Assembly (NCBI RefSeq): GCF_014650955.1
Contig: NZ_BMVY01000004.1
Location: forward strand, 62,001 to 126,000
DNA: 64,000 bases
Direction of reading: 5' to 3'
Source of the DNA: Streptomyces tauricus
Lineage (GTDB): Bacteria; Actinomycetota; Actinomycetes; Streptomycetales; Streptomycetaceae
Part shown: piece after piece, positions 1 through 8,468 of the stretch
How positions within the stretch are numbered: the stretch's first letter is position 1
Layout of the letters: each line of letters opens with the position of its first letter
Translations under genes and position numbers: made by a program
Notes under the pieces: generated by a model
Databases searched by the model: none
The model's input: only the letters and a program-made list of their open reading frames with translations
What the model was told of the DNA's origin: nothing

Positions 1-84
1 CCACCCCCGCTGTCCGGGCAGGATGCTGCCCGTAGCCCCCTTCGCCCCGCAGCCCACCCCACGGACCGACCCACGGAGGACCGG

Positions 85-1209
85 ATGACCGGTACGCCCG
101 CGCCCTTCACCGCCGACGACTACCGGGCCCGTATGGAGCGCGCCGCCCGGGCCGCCGACGAGGCGGGGCTCGCCGGGGTGCTCGTCTCGCCCGGACCCGA
201 CCTCGTCTGGCTCACCGGCTACGCGCCGCCCGCGGCCACCGAGCGGCTCACCCTGCTCGTCCTCACCCCCGGGCAGGACCCCGTGCTCGTCGTGCCCACG
301 CTGGAGGCCCCGGACGCCGAGAAGGCCGTGGGCGCGCCCGCGCTGAAGCTGCGCGACTGGACCGACGGCAAGGACCCGTACACCACCACGGCCCCGCTCC
401 TGGACGCCTCGGGCCGGTTCGGTGTCAGCGACAACGCCTGGGCGATGCACCTGCTGGGCCTCCAGAGGGAGCTGCCCGGCACCTCGTACGTCTCCCTCAG
501 CGACGGACTGCCGATGCTGCGGGCCGTCAAGGACGCCGCCGAACTGGAGCGGCTGGCGGCCGCGGGCGCCGCCGCCGACGACACGTACGAGGAGATCCTG
601 AAGGTCGCCTTCGCGGGCCGCCGCGAGTCGGACGTCGCGGGGGACCTCGCCGATCTGCTGCGGCACTTCGGGCACGAGCAGGTGGACTTCACGGTCGTCG
701 GGTCGGGGCCGAACGGCGCCAACCCGCACCACGAGGCCGGCTCCCGCGTCATCGGGCACGGCGACACGGTCGTCCTCGACTTCGGCGGACTGAAGCACGG
801 CTACGGCTCGGACACCTCCCGTACGGTGCACGTCGGCGAGCCGAGCGCCGAGGAGCAGCGGGTCCACGACATCGTGCGCGCCGCCCAGCAGGCCGCGTTC
901 GAGGCGGTGCGGCCCGGGATCGCCTGCCAGGACGTCGACCGGGTCGCCCGCGCCCACATCACCGACGCCGGGTACGGCGACCGATTCATCCACCGCACCG
1001 GGCACGGTATCGGTGTCACCACCCATGAACCGCCGTACATGATCGAGGGCGAGGAGCAGCCGCTCGTGCCCGGGATGTGCTTCTCCGTGGAGCCCGGCAT
1101 CTATCTGCCGGGCCGCTTCGGAGTACGCATCGAGGACATCGTGACGGTCACCGAGGACGGCGGACGCCGCCTCAACGACACCCCCCGGGAGATGGCCGTC
1201 GTGAACTGA
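85..1209 (+). CDS. M24 family Xaa-Pro aminopeptidase/prolidase-like
   Basis: A 374-aa metallopeptidase of the creatinase/prolidase (M24) fold, predicted to remove an N-terminal residue before proline or to split X-Pro dipeptides in the cytoplasm. The N-terminal creatinase-type domain spans roughly residues 10-140 (LVSPGPDLVWLTGY). The pita-bread catalytic domain follows, with all five expected metal ligands visible: two Asp in VVLDFGGLKHGYGSDTSRT, His in HRTGHGIGV, Glu in SVEPGIYLPG and Glu in VRIEDIVTV. The ATG at 85 follows a GGAGGA Shine-Dalgarno. The length is normal for the family. An APH-fold gene follows 58 bp downstream on the same strand. Substrate preference (aminopeptidase P versus prolidase) cannot be decided from sequence. 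Confidence 0.93.
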   Translation: MTGTPAPFTADDYRARMERAARAADEAGLAGVLVSPGPDLVWLTGYAPPAATERLTLLVLTPGQDPVLVVPTLEAPDAEKAVGAPALKLRDWTDGKDPYTTTAPLLDASGRFGVSDNAWAMHLLGLQRELPGTSYVSLSDGLPMLRAVKDAAELERLAAAGAAADDTYEEILKVAFAGRRESDVAGDLADLLRHFGHEQVDFTVVGSGPNGANPHHEAGSRVIGHGDTVVLDFGGLKHGYGSDTSRTVHVGEPSAEEQRVHDIVRAAQQAAFEAVRPGIACQDVDRVARAHITDAGYGDRFIHRTGHGIGVTTHEPPYMIEGEEQPLVPGMCFSVEPGIYLPGRFGVRIEDIVTVTEDGGRRLNDTPREMAVVN

Positions 1210-1267
1210 ACACGTCCCCCTCCCGTATCCCGGACCCCACCGGACCTCAACGGCGGACGGCGCGACC

Positions 1268-2185
1268 ATGACCCAGGCAGCGACACCCACCGCGGACACC
1301 GTGCGACGTCTCGTCCGCTCCCTGCTCCCGGACGCGCCGGACAGCGGCGGGCCCCGGATCGCGCCCGTCGCCGAGGGCGGTGAGCACTCCACCTGGTTCG
1401 TGGGCGCGCGTCATGTGCTGCGGCTCGCCCCGGACCGCGAGGCGTCCCGGCGCCGGCGGCGCGAACTGAGACTGCGTGACCTGGTACGCCCCCACGTCGG
1501 CGTCGGCGTCCCGGTGAGCGTCGCCCACGGGGAATGGGCGAGCGGGCTGGCGTACACGCTCGACACGCTGATTCCCGGCGGGTCCGGGGAGGGGCGGGAC
1601 GTCTCCGCGGTCGGGGAGGCCGATCTGGCGGGGCTGCTCAGCGGGCTGCGCGAGGTGCCGGGGAACCAGGCCGAGTCGATCGGGGTGCCCCGCGTGACGC
1701 CCCGGTCCCTCGAAACGCTGCGTGCCGCCGCGGGTCGCGCCGCCGAGGAGCTCGCCGCGGCCGACGAGTTCGACCCCTCCCGGCTGCAGCAGCTCACCGC
1801 GGCCGGTGTCGGCCAGCTCGCGCCGCAGCCGGGCGCGGCGTTCCTCGTCCACCACGACCTCAAGGGGGAGCACCTCGTGGTGAGCGGTGACGGGCGCGTC
1901 CGTGGGGTCCTCGACTGGACCGACGCCGTGCTCGGCGATCCGACCGAGGACATCGCGGGCCTCGCCCTGGCGGTCGGCGCGCCCGCGGCGGTCCGGGCGG
2001 CGACCCTGGCGGGGTACGGGGCCCGGCCCTGTCTGCGCGGTCTGTGGCTCGCCCGCTGCGACACGCTGACGCGCCTCGCGGACCGCCTCCGAGACCGCTC
2101 CGACGGCCCGCTGCCGCTGCTGCGCACGCAACTCTCCCGCTCCTGGGAACCAATCCTCCTGGAACGAGTAACAGACGACGCGTAG
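1268..2185 (+). CDS. APH-fold phosphotransferase family protein
   Basis: A 305-aa protein of the aminoglycoside phosphotransferase/choline-kinase-like fold. Such enzymes phosphorylate small molecules, but the substrate here is unknown. The N-lobe carries a conserved PVAEGGEHSTWFVG stretch. The catalytic loop reads HHDLKGEH, so the usual Asn of HxDxxxxN is replaced by His. The metal-binding Asp is in VLDWTDAVLGDP. It probably shares a transcript with the M24 peptidase just upstream. The annotated start is ATG at 1268. A role in antibiotic resistance is not implied, since most actinobacterial members are uncharacterised. The 3' end runs into a repeat-rich convergent intergenic region. Confidence 0.85.
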   Translation: MTQAATPTADTVRRLVRSLLPDAPDSGGPRIAPVAEGGEHSTWFVGARHVLRLAPDREASRRRRRELRLRDLVRPHVGVGVPVSVAHGEWASGLAYTLDTLIPGGSGEGRDVSAVGEADLAGLLSGLREVPGNQAESIGVPRVTPRSLETLRAAAGRAAEELAAADEFDPSRLQQLTAAGVGQLAPQPGAAFLVHHDLKGEHLVVSGDGRVRGVLDWTDAVLGDPTEDIAGLALAVGAPAAVRAATLAGYGARPCLRGLWLARCDTLTRLADRLRDRSDGPLPLLRTQLSRSWEPILLERVTDDA

Positions 2186-2199
2186 TTACCCCCGCGGCC

Positions 2200-2381
2200 C
2201 CGGTGGGAGCCGTTCGCGCAGTTCCCCGCGCCCCTGAGGGGCCACGGCCCCGGGATGCGGAGCGCGGCGCATTCCGCCCGGGCGGCTCCGGTGGGAGCCG
2301 TTCGCGCAGTTCCCCGCGCCCCTTTTAGGGGCGCGGGGAACTGCGCAGTCTTTTGCTTTTAAGGGGCGCGGGGAACTGCGC
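2200..2381. repeat. cluster of four GCGCAGTTCCCCGCGCCCCT elements
   Basis: Four copies of the 20-bp element lie in the convergent gap between the APH-fold gene and treZ: 2216-2235 and 2304-2323 in forward orientation, 2327-2346 and 2362-2381 inverted. The first two copies sit inside a longer perfect 36-bp direct repeat (2200-2235 and 2288-2323), which suggests local duplication. The same element recurs near 10.9, 18.5, 20.4, 24.8 and 46.2 kb. No coding sequence is apparent. Confidence 0.9.
2304..2346. terminator. 20-bp inverted repeat, likely bidirectional terminator
   Basis: The arms 2304-2323 and 2327-2346 are perfect reverse complements of 20 nt separated by TTT. The structure lies between the convergent stops of the APH-fold gene (2185) and treZ (2439), where a shared bidirectional terminator is expected. 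There is no U-tract, which is common for streptomycete terminators. Confidence 0.7.
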
Positions 2382-2438
2382 GGCCAGCCCCCACCGGGCC
2401 CGCCCACAAAGCACCGGCACCCCCCGCGGAGCGGACCG

Positions 2439-4184
2439 TCACCCCTGTAGCAGCACCACGCACGACTCCCCGGGCAGGCCCAACAACCCGTCCTCCCCCG
2501 GGAGTTCCACCGGCTCCCACGCCGCCAGCACGCGTGACTGCCGGGCGCCGAGAGGAATCGCCGCGCGCTCCTCGCCGAGGTTCACCACCACCCGCACATC
2601 CCCCCGCCGGAAGGCGAGCCAGCGGGCGTTCTCGTCGAACGCGACCTTGACGTCCGCGAGGTCGGGATCCGTGAGGTCGGCCTGCGCGTGCCGGAGCGCG
2701 ATCAGCTCGCGGTACCAGGCGAGCACACGCGCGTGCACCCCCTTCTCCGGCTCGGACCAGTCCAGACAGGACCGGTCCCGGGTGGCGGGGTCCTGCGGGT
2801 CCGGGATGTCCTCCTCGGCCCACCCGTGCGAGCCGAACTCCCGCCGCCTGCCGCGCCGTACGGCCTCCGCCAGCTCGGGGTCCGTGTGGTCCGTGAAGAA
2901 CTGCCAGGGCGTGCCCGCGGCCCACTCCTCGCCCATGAACAGCATCGGCGTGAACGGCCCGGTGAGGGTCAGCGCCGCCGCGCAGGCCAGCAGCCCGGGG
3001 GAGAGGGACGCCGCGAGCCGGTCGCCCAGGGCGCGGTTGCCGATCTGGTCGTGGGTCTGCGAGTAACCGAGCAGCCGGTGCCCCGCGACCCGCGTGCGGT
3101 CGAGCGGACGGCCGTGCCGCCTGCCCCGGAAGCTGGAGTACGTGCCGTCGTGGAAGTAGCCCGCCGTCAGCGTCTTGGCGACCGCCGCGAGCGGGGCCCG
3201 GCCGAAGTCCGCGTAGTAGCCCTGTGTCTCACCGGTCAGCGCGGTGTGCAGCGCGTGGTGGAAGTCGTCGTTCCACTGCGCGTGCAGCCCGAGCCCGTTC
3301 TCCTTGCGGGGTGTGATCAGCCGCGGGTCGCCCAGGTCGGACTCGGCGACGAGGAACAGCGGCCGGCCCACTTCCTCGGAGAGTCCGTCCACGGCGGCCG
3401 ACAGCTCCTCCAGGAAGTGGCACGCGCGGGTGTCGTACAGCGCGTGCACCGCGTCCAGACGCAGCCCGTCGATCCGGTAGTCGCGCAGCCAGGAGAGCGC
3501 GCTGCCCAGCAGGAACGCGCGCACCTCGTCCGAACCGGGCGCGTCCAGGTTCACGGCCGAACCCCAGGGAGTGTGGTGCGTGTCCGTGAAGTACGGCCCG
3601 AAGGCGGGCAGATAGTTGCCGGACGGCCCCAGGTGGTTGTGCACGACGTCCAGGACGACACCCAGACCCAGCTCGTGCGCCCGGTCGACGAAACGCTTCA
3701 GCGCCTCAGGACCGCCGTACGGCTCGTGCACGGCCCACAGCGAGACCCCCTCGTACCCCCAGCCGTGCCGCCCCGGGAACGGGCACAGCGGCATCAACTC
3801 GACGTGCGTCACCCCCAGTTCCACCAGGTGCCCGAGCCGCTCCGCCGCCGCGTCCAGCGTGCCCTCACGGGTGTACGTGCCCACGTGCAGCTCGTACAGC
3901 ACGGCGCCCGGCAGCCCGCGGCCCGCCCACTCGGCGCGCCAGGCGTACCGCTCCTGGTCGACGACCGCGCTCAGCCCGTCCGGGCCGTCCGGCTGCCGGT
4001 ACGAACGCGGATCCGGCAGCACCGGACCGTCGTCCACCGCGAACCCGTACCGCGTGCCGTCCTGCGCCTCGGCCTCGCCCGTCCACCACCCCGGGCGCTG
4101 CGGATCGGGCTCCAACGCGCGCGTGGAGCCCGCGCAGTGGAGCGTCATGCGGTCGGCCTGTGGTGCCCACACCTCGAACTGCAC
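2439..4184 (-). CDS. treZ: malto-oligosyltrehalose trehalohydrolase
   Basis: A 581-aa GH13 enzyme that hydrolyses maltooligosyl-trehalose, releasing free trehalose. This is the last step of the TreX-TreY-TreZ route from glycogen. An N-terminal CBM48-like beta domain (VQFEVWAPQADRMTLH) precedes the (beta/alpha)8 barrel. The barrel contains DVVHNHLGPSGNY, the nucleophile Asp in IDGLRLDAVHAL, the acid Glu in FLVAESDLG and the conserved YSQTHDQIGNR. Length matches the family. The start is GTG at 4184. Its partner treY is 4.3 kb away on the same strand; the two are separated by peptidase, inhibitor and FHA genes, which is an unusual split. Cytoplasmic. Confidence 0.95.
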   Translation of the reverse strand: MQFEVWAPQADRMTLHCAGSTRALEPDPQRPGWWTGEAEAQDGTRYGFAVDDGPVLPDPRSYRQPDGPDGLSAVVDQERYAWRAEWAGRGLPGAVLYELHVGTYTREGTLDAAAERLGHLVELGVTHVELMPLCPFPGRHGWGYEGVSLWAVHEPYGGPEALKRFVDRAHELGLGVVLDVVHNHLGPSGNYLPAFGPYFTDTHHTPWGSAVNLDAPGSDEVRAFLLGSALSWLRDYRIDGLRLDAVHALYDTRACHFLEELSAAVDGLSEEVGRPLFLVAESDLGDPRLITPRKENGLGLHAQWNDDFHHALHTALTGETQGYYADFGRAPLAAVAKTLTAGYFHDGTYSSFRGRRHGRPLDRTRVAGHRLLGYSQTHDQIGNRALGDRLAASLSPGLLACAAALTLTGPFTPMLFMGEEWAAGTPWQFFTDHTDPELAEAVRRGRRREFGSHGWAEEDIPDPQDPATRDRSCLDWSEPEKGVHARVLAWYRELIALRHAQADLTDPDLADVKVAFDENARWLAFRRGDVRVVVNLGEERAAIPLGARQSRVLAAWEPVELPGEDGLLGLPGESCVVLLQG

Positions 4185-4385
4185 GGACGGTTCTCCCTCG
4201 TCTGCTCACCGTGACCTCGCCGGTCCCATGGTGCGTCAAACGAGATCAATTCACCTTCGGATCCGCTCGATCGGACGACGATCCTCCTGATCCGGCGACG
4301 GAAAACGGCCGTACGGAGCGTGCGTACCGCCCTGAAGTGCTGTGTTTTCTGGACACTCCGGCCGCGCTGCCAGACAATCGGCAGC

Positions 4386-4943
4386 GTGACGTCGTCCTCC
4401 GAGTTCCACACCTATCCCGCTCCCGCGCGGCTGTCGGACGCCGAGCGGGACAGGACGCTCAAGGCGCTGCGGGAGGGCGCCGCCCTGGGAAGGCTCTCGC
4501 ACGACACGTTCCTCCTGCGGATGGAGCTCGCGTTCGCCGCCCGCACCTCGGACGAACTCGCCGCGCTCACCGCCGATCTGCGCACCGAGAACCGGCTGTC
4601 GCGGCTGCTGTTCGGCACGGTCGAGGCGGTCTCCGGTTTCACCGTGCGGCTGCGCCGGGCCTGGCAGGCCGAGCGGCTGCCCAAGCTGCTGCTGCCCCGG
4701 CCCGAGAACCGGTACCCGCTGCGGATAGGCCGTGACCCGGCCAGCGGTCTGCGGCTCAGCCACGAGACGGTGTCGCGCGTGCACGCCGAACTGACCCGCC
4801 AGGGCGGCCTGTGGGTGCTGCGCGACCTCGGTTCGACCAACGGCACGGCCGTCAACGGGCGGCGGGTGATCGGCGCCGCCGTCGTGCAGGTCGGCGACCA
4901 GGTCAGTTTCGGCCGGATGGTCTTCCGGCTGGCGGCGGACTAG
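4386..4943 (+). CDS. DUF1707 and FHA domain protein
   Basis: A 185-aa protein. The N-terminal DUF1707 domain (about residues 12-65; LSDAERDRTLKALREGAALG through the RMELAFAARTSDEL helix) is joined by a basic linker to a C-terminal FHA domain (about 105-185). The FHA phosphothreonine-binding signature is intact: RIGRDP, SRVHAEL, LGSTNGT and VNGRRV. It therefore probably docks onto a Thr-phosphorylated partner of a serine/threonine kinase. The GTG at 4386 is chosen because translation from it begins just before the DUF1707 consensus. An in-frame ATG at 4320 would add 22 residues unlike the family. It is divergent from treZ. No transmembrane segment is evident. Confidence 0.88.
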   Translation: MTSSSEFHTYPAPARLSDAERDRTLKALREGAALGRLSHDTFLLRMELAFAARTSDELAALTADLRTENRLSRLLFGTVEAVSGFTVRLRRAWQAERLPKLLLPRPENRYPLRIGRDPASGLRLSHETVSRVHAELTRQGGLWVLRDLGSTNGTAVNGRRVIGAAVVQVGDQVSFGRMVFRLAAD

Positions 4944-5015
4944 ACCGACGGGACCGGCGGGACCGGCGGGCAAACCGGAAGGCCGAACCGGCGGACTGAA
5001 CCGGCGGGCGGAACC
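4943..5015. repeat. short degenerate ACCGGCGG repeats
   Basis: After the FHA stop codon the DNA contains several 9-bp units of the form GACCGGCGG (4952-4960, 4961-4969) followed by AACCGGCGG variants up to about 5015. This is a simple degenerate tandem repeat of unknown role in the 5' region of the carboxypeptidase gene. Confidence 0.5.
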
Positions 5016-5168
5016 GCCCCCTCCGCCGAACGTGGCCCGAACAAGCCCGACGCGCGTGCATATTTCTATCGTGCACCGGTGTTGACGCCACCTCCGCCGC
5101 CGTGACTCACTGTGCGTACACCATGCACATCAAGTGAACCGGTGGTAACTCGTTGCGGAGGTAAGACC

Positions 5169-6548
5169 CTGCCGCCACTCCTCCGCTACCCCTCCGTCGA
5201 CGAACTGGCCGTCCGGGCCGCCGCGCTCGTGGAACGCCGTCCACGGGACGCCCGCCTGCGCCAGGTCGGCACCTCCCGGGCCGGACTTCCGCTGCGGCTG
5301 CTGTCCGTCGGACACGGCAGTCGCCAGGTCCTCGTCGTCGCGGGCCCCCACGCCAACGAACCGGTGGGCGGCGCCACCGTCCTGCGGCTGGCCGAACGGG
5401 CCCTGGCCGACCCCCGGCTGTGCGACGGCGCCGACGTGACCTGGAACCTCCTGCTGTGCCTGGACCCCGACGGCTCCCGCCGCAACGAGGGCTGGCTGGC
5501 GGGCCCGTACACGCTCGGCCACCACTTCCGGAACTTCTTCCGCCCCGGCTTCATGGAACAGCCGGAATGGCTGCCCGACGGCGCCGCGGGGGCCGCGCTG
5601 CCGGAGACCCGCGCCCTGCTCGCCCTCCAGGACGAGCTGCGGCCCTTCTTCCAGTGCTCCCTGCACGGCGTCGACGTGGGCGGCGGCTTCGTCGAGCTGA
5701 CGCGCGACCTGCCCGGCATGGCACCCCGGCTCACGCACATCGCGACCCGCCTGGACATCCCCCTCGAACTCGCCCCGTACGACACGCTGTACTGGCCCGT
5801 CCTGGGCCCGGCGGTCTACCGCATTCCGCCCCCGACGCGCGGCGACCTCGCCGCGGCCATCACGGAGGCGGCCGTCGAGTCCACCTGGTTCCACCCGCAT
5901 CCGTACGGAACGGTGACCGCGGTCGTCGAGGCGCCCATGTGGGGCGTGGCGGCCGTGCAGGACCCCTCGGCGCCCGCCGACAGCGAGAGCGCGCTGCGGG
6001 ACGTCGCGCGGACCCTGCGCCACGACACGGTCCTGCTCCAGGAACTGCTGGCCCGGATCCGCCCCCACCTGGGCACGGCGGGGCGCGCGGCCGGGGACGT
6101 GGACCGGCTCCTCGCGCCCGTCGACGACTACGTACTGGTCTGCCCCGGCCTCGCCGACTCCTGGGACCCCGACACTGGCCCGGGTACGGACGCCGCCGGC
6201 GCCGTCCGCCCGCTGCCGCCGCTCACCACGTCCGGGCTGACCGCGCTGCGCATCTCCGCCCGCCGGATAGCGCTGCGCACGGCGGGGCTGCTGCACCAGC
6301 TGGCGACCGCCGCGGGACAGGATCCGTACGGCGCGGCGGCCGACCTCGACCGGCTCATCGACGGCTGGTGCGCGGACTACCACGACGGTCACGGGGCGCG
6401 CTGGATCCCGGTCGCGCGGCAGGCCGAGTACCAGGCGCGGGTGGTGCTCGCCGCGTTCGACCTGGCCCGGCACCGGGGTCCCGTACCGGGGCTCGTACCC
6501 GGTCCCGTACCGGCGCCCGTGACGAGGGCCGAAGTGCCGTTCGAGTGA
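5169..6548 (+). CDS. M14 family zinc carboxypeptidase (paralogue 1)
   Basis: A carboxypeptidase of the M14 fold, about 459 aa from this start. Zinc ligands are visible as HANE (HxxE) in AGPHANEPVGGAT and as His in SLHGVDVGGG. The catalytic Glu is in AVVEAPMWG. No signal peptide is seen, so the protein is probably cytoplasmic. The start is uncertain. An ORF opens at GTG 5112 and an internal GTG lies at 5142, but the only good Shine-Dalgarno, GGAGGT at 5157-5162, sits 6 nt before a CTG at 5169. From that CTG the protein aligns with the beginning of its paralogue at 7035-8285 (LRYPSV). The two paralogues flank the protease-inhibitor gene and point toward each other. Confidence 0.85.
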   Translation: MPPLLRYPSVDELAVRAAALVERRPRDARLRQVGTSRAGLPLRLLSVGHGSRQVLVVAGPHANEPVGGATVLRLAERALADPRLCDGADVTWNLLLCLDPDGSRRNEGWLAGPYTLGHHFRNFFRPGFMEQPEWLPDGAAGAALPETRALLALQDELRPFFQCSLHGVDVGGGFVELTRDLPGMAPRLTHIATRLDIPLELAPYDTLYWPVLGPAVYRIPPPTRGDLAAAITEAAVESTWFHPHPYGTVTAVVEAPMWGVAAVQDPSAPADSESALRDVARTLRHDTVLLQELLARIRPHLGTAGRAAGDVDRLLAPVDDYVLVCPGLADSWDPDTGPGTDAAGAVRPLPPLTTSGLTALRISARRIALRTAGLLHQLATAAGQDPYGAAADLDRLIDGWCADYHDGHGARWIPVARQAEYQARVVLAAFDLARHRGPVPGLVPGPVPAPVTRAEVPFE

Positions 6549-6590
6549 GTCGGGGTGGGCCAGGAGCCCCCGCGTGCCGATGCACAGGCA

Positions 6591-7016
6591 ATGACGAACA
6601 ACCAGAAAGCGACCACGGCGGTACGGGCCTTCCTGCTGGCCGCCTGCGCACTCCTCGTGGCGGGCCCGGTGCCGGCCCGGGCGGCGGCGCTCCCCGCGTC
6701 GCCCGCGGGCGACTGGCTCTATGTGACGGTCGCCCGCGGCGAGCCCCGCTCCGGCGACCTCCGCGGCACGCTGCTGCTCTGCGATCCGCCCCAGGGACAC
6801 GAGCAGGCCGTGCGCGCCTGCGAGGAACTGCGGGCCGCGCAGGGCGACGTCGGCCGGATCCCGCTCAAGGAGACCTTCTGTCCGATGGTCTACGCGCCGG
6901 TGTCCGTCTCCGCGCGCGGCGAGTGGGGCGGCCACGCGATCACGTACGAGGAGACGTTCGCCAACTCCTGTGTGATGGCGGCGCGGACGGGGGCGGTGTT
7001 CGCCCTGCCGCACTGA
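6591..7016 (+). CDS. SSI-type secreted subtilisin inhibitor
   Basis: A 141-aa precursor of a Streptomyces subtilisin inhibitor-like protein. A signal peptide with an AFLLAACALLVAG core and an ARA-A cleavage-type site leaves a mature domain of about 113 aa, the usual SSI size. The four cysteines of the two SSI disulfides are conserved (LLLCDPP, VRACEEL, FCPMVY, NSCVMAA). The reactive loop CPMVYAP places Met at P1, as in classical SSI, so it should inhibit subtilisin-like serine proteases outside the cell. The ATG at 6591 is chosen over an upstream ATG at 6555 because the signal peptide begins there. It sits between two M14 carboxypeptidase genes. Confidence 0.93.
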   Translation: MTNNQKATTAVRAFLLAACALLVAGPVPARAAALPASPAGDWLYVTVARGEPRSGDLRGTLLLCDPPQGHEQAVRACEELRAAQGDVGRIPLKETFCPMVYAPVSVSARGEWGGHAITYEETFANSCVMAARTGAVFALPH

Positions 7017-7034
7017 CATCCGGCCGGGGGAGCC

Positions 7035-8285
7035 TCAGGGCGCCGCGTCGCGGGCGTGCCGTGCCGCGGCCAGCACCGTGCGGCTCTGGTGCTCGACCTG
7101 ATGCTCCAGAGGCACCCAGCGCGCCCGGAAGCGTTCGGCGAAGGCGTCGCTCCAGGAACCGACGAGGTGTTCCAGGGCGGGCGCGGCACGGTCGTCGGTC
7201 TCCCGCAGGACCCGCAGGAGCATCGACGCGGCCCGCAGCGGGAGCCGTCGGCCGAACGCGTCCACGCTGCCCACGTGCGCCATCGTGGTGTCCGCAGGCG
7301 GCGGCCGGAGCCAGTCGCCGGCCAGGCCGGGAACCAGCTCCAGCGCCCACCGGGCGGCCCGCAGCAGTGGCCCGGCGGGGCCGGGCAGGCGCGGCAGCGC
7401 GTCGGTGAGGACGCTCTCGACCTGGCGGGTGTCCTGGAGGAGCCGGCGTGCCAGGCGGCCCATCGCCGCCGCGGGCGCGGGATGGGGGGTGGGATCGTCC
7501 ACCAGGTCGCTCGCCCACATCGGCACCTCGACGACCGCGGTCCGGCCGCCGTACAGGTGGGCGCGGTACCAGGTGCTCTCCCGCGCGTCGTCCGGCATGC
7601 TCAGATGCGCCGGGTCCGTGCCGGGCGCGGGCATCACATGCACCCCGGGTCCGGAGGCCGGCCAGCCGGCGGCGTCCGAGGCGCCCGTCTCGACCGGGAT
7701 GTTCAGCTCCGCCGCGGACTTGCCGAACGGCTCGGCAAGGCCCGGGATGTCCTGGGTGAGCTGCACCCAGCTGCCGCCGAGGTCGGTGCCGTGGAGCGTC
7801 ACCTGGAGGTAGGGGCGCAGTTGGTCGATGACGCGGACGAGGGCCAGCGTCTCGGGCGGCAGCCGGTCGGGCGGCAGCACCGACGGCGACCACTCGGGCT
7901 GCTCGGGCCCGGCGGGGCGGAAGAAACCGAGGTGGTAGTCGAGCAGGGTGCGCGGCGCCGGGGTGACATGGAGACCGGCGCCGTCGGGGTCCGCGCAGAG
8001 CAGGAAGTGCCAGGAGGTGTCGTCCCGCAGCCGCCGCTCGCGCACGACCCGTTCGGCCAGCGCCAGCAGGGTGGCACCGCCCACGGGCTCGTTCGCGTGG
8101 GCGCCCGCGACGATCAGCACCGCGCGCTCGGCGTGGCCCACGGACAGCAGACATATCGGCCGGCCGGCGCGTGAGGCGCCGACCCGCCGGAGAGCGCACA
8201 GGCCCGGCCGATGGGCGGCCAGAGCCCGCGCGGAGCGTTCGAGTTCGGTCACACTGGGGTAGCGCAGCTCCGGCAGGAGACTCAC
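7035..8285 (-). CDS. M14 family zinc carboxypeptidase (paralogue 2)
   Basis: A 416-aa M14 carboxypeptidase, clearly paralogous to the gene at 5169-6548 across its length: LRYPSV start, AGAHANEPVGGAT with the HxxE zinc motif, TLHGTDLGGSW with the second His ligand, and TAVVEVPMWA with the catalytic Glu. It starts at GTG 8285. No signal peptide is evident. The gene converges on the SSI inhibitor with only 18 bp between stop codons. The head-to-head duplication around an inhibitor gene suggests an inverted duplication, or co-selection, of a peptide-processing module. The substrate is unknown; MpaA- or succinylglutamate-desuccinylase-like members share the fold. Confidence 0.88.
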   Translation of the reverse strand: MSLLPELRYPSVTELERSARALAAHRPGLCALRRVGASRAGRPICLLSVGHAERAVLIVAGAHANEPVGGATLLALAERVVRERRLRDDTSWHFLLCADPDGAGLHVTPAPRTLLDYHLGFFRPAGPEQPEWSPSVLPPDRLPPETLALVRVIDQLRPYLQVTLHGTDLGGSWVQLTQDIPGLAEPFGKSAAELNIPVETGASDAAGWPASGPGVHVMPAPGTDPAHLSMPDDARESTWYRAHLYGGRTAVVEVPMWASDLVDDPTPHPAPAAAMGRLARRLLQDTRQVESVLTDALPRLPGPAGPLLRAARWALELVPGLAGDWLRPPPADTTMAHVGSVDAFGRRLPLRAASMLLRVLRETDDRAAPALEHLVGSWSDAFAERFRARWVPLEHQVEHQSRTVLAAARHARDAAP

Positions 8286-8357
8286 CCCCGACTAGGTCCG
8301 CCCGGCGTCGCAATCCGCAGTACTCCACGGACTGGATGAACTGTCAAGTACGTGCGG

Positions 8358-8378
8358 GGGCGCCTCCGGGGAGCGCCC
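8358..8378 (-). terminator. hairpin downstream of treY
   Basis: GGGCGC at 8358-8363 pairs with GCGCCC at 8373-8378 around a 9-nt loop, about 90 nt after the treY stop codon on the minus strand. The position suits a treY terminator, but the stem is short. Confidence 0.4.
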
Positions 8379-8468
8379 AGCAGCACTTACGGGTGCCCGG
8401 GGCGCCGACGCCACCCCGGACGCCGGACGCGGCCCGCGCCCGCGCCCCGGAGCCGCCCATGACCCGCC

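Noticed and set aside
1..84. End of an upstream gene at the left edge
   Set aside because: No stop-terminated coding pattern is evident; the sequence is consistent with the leader and Shine-Dalgarno of the M24 gene.
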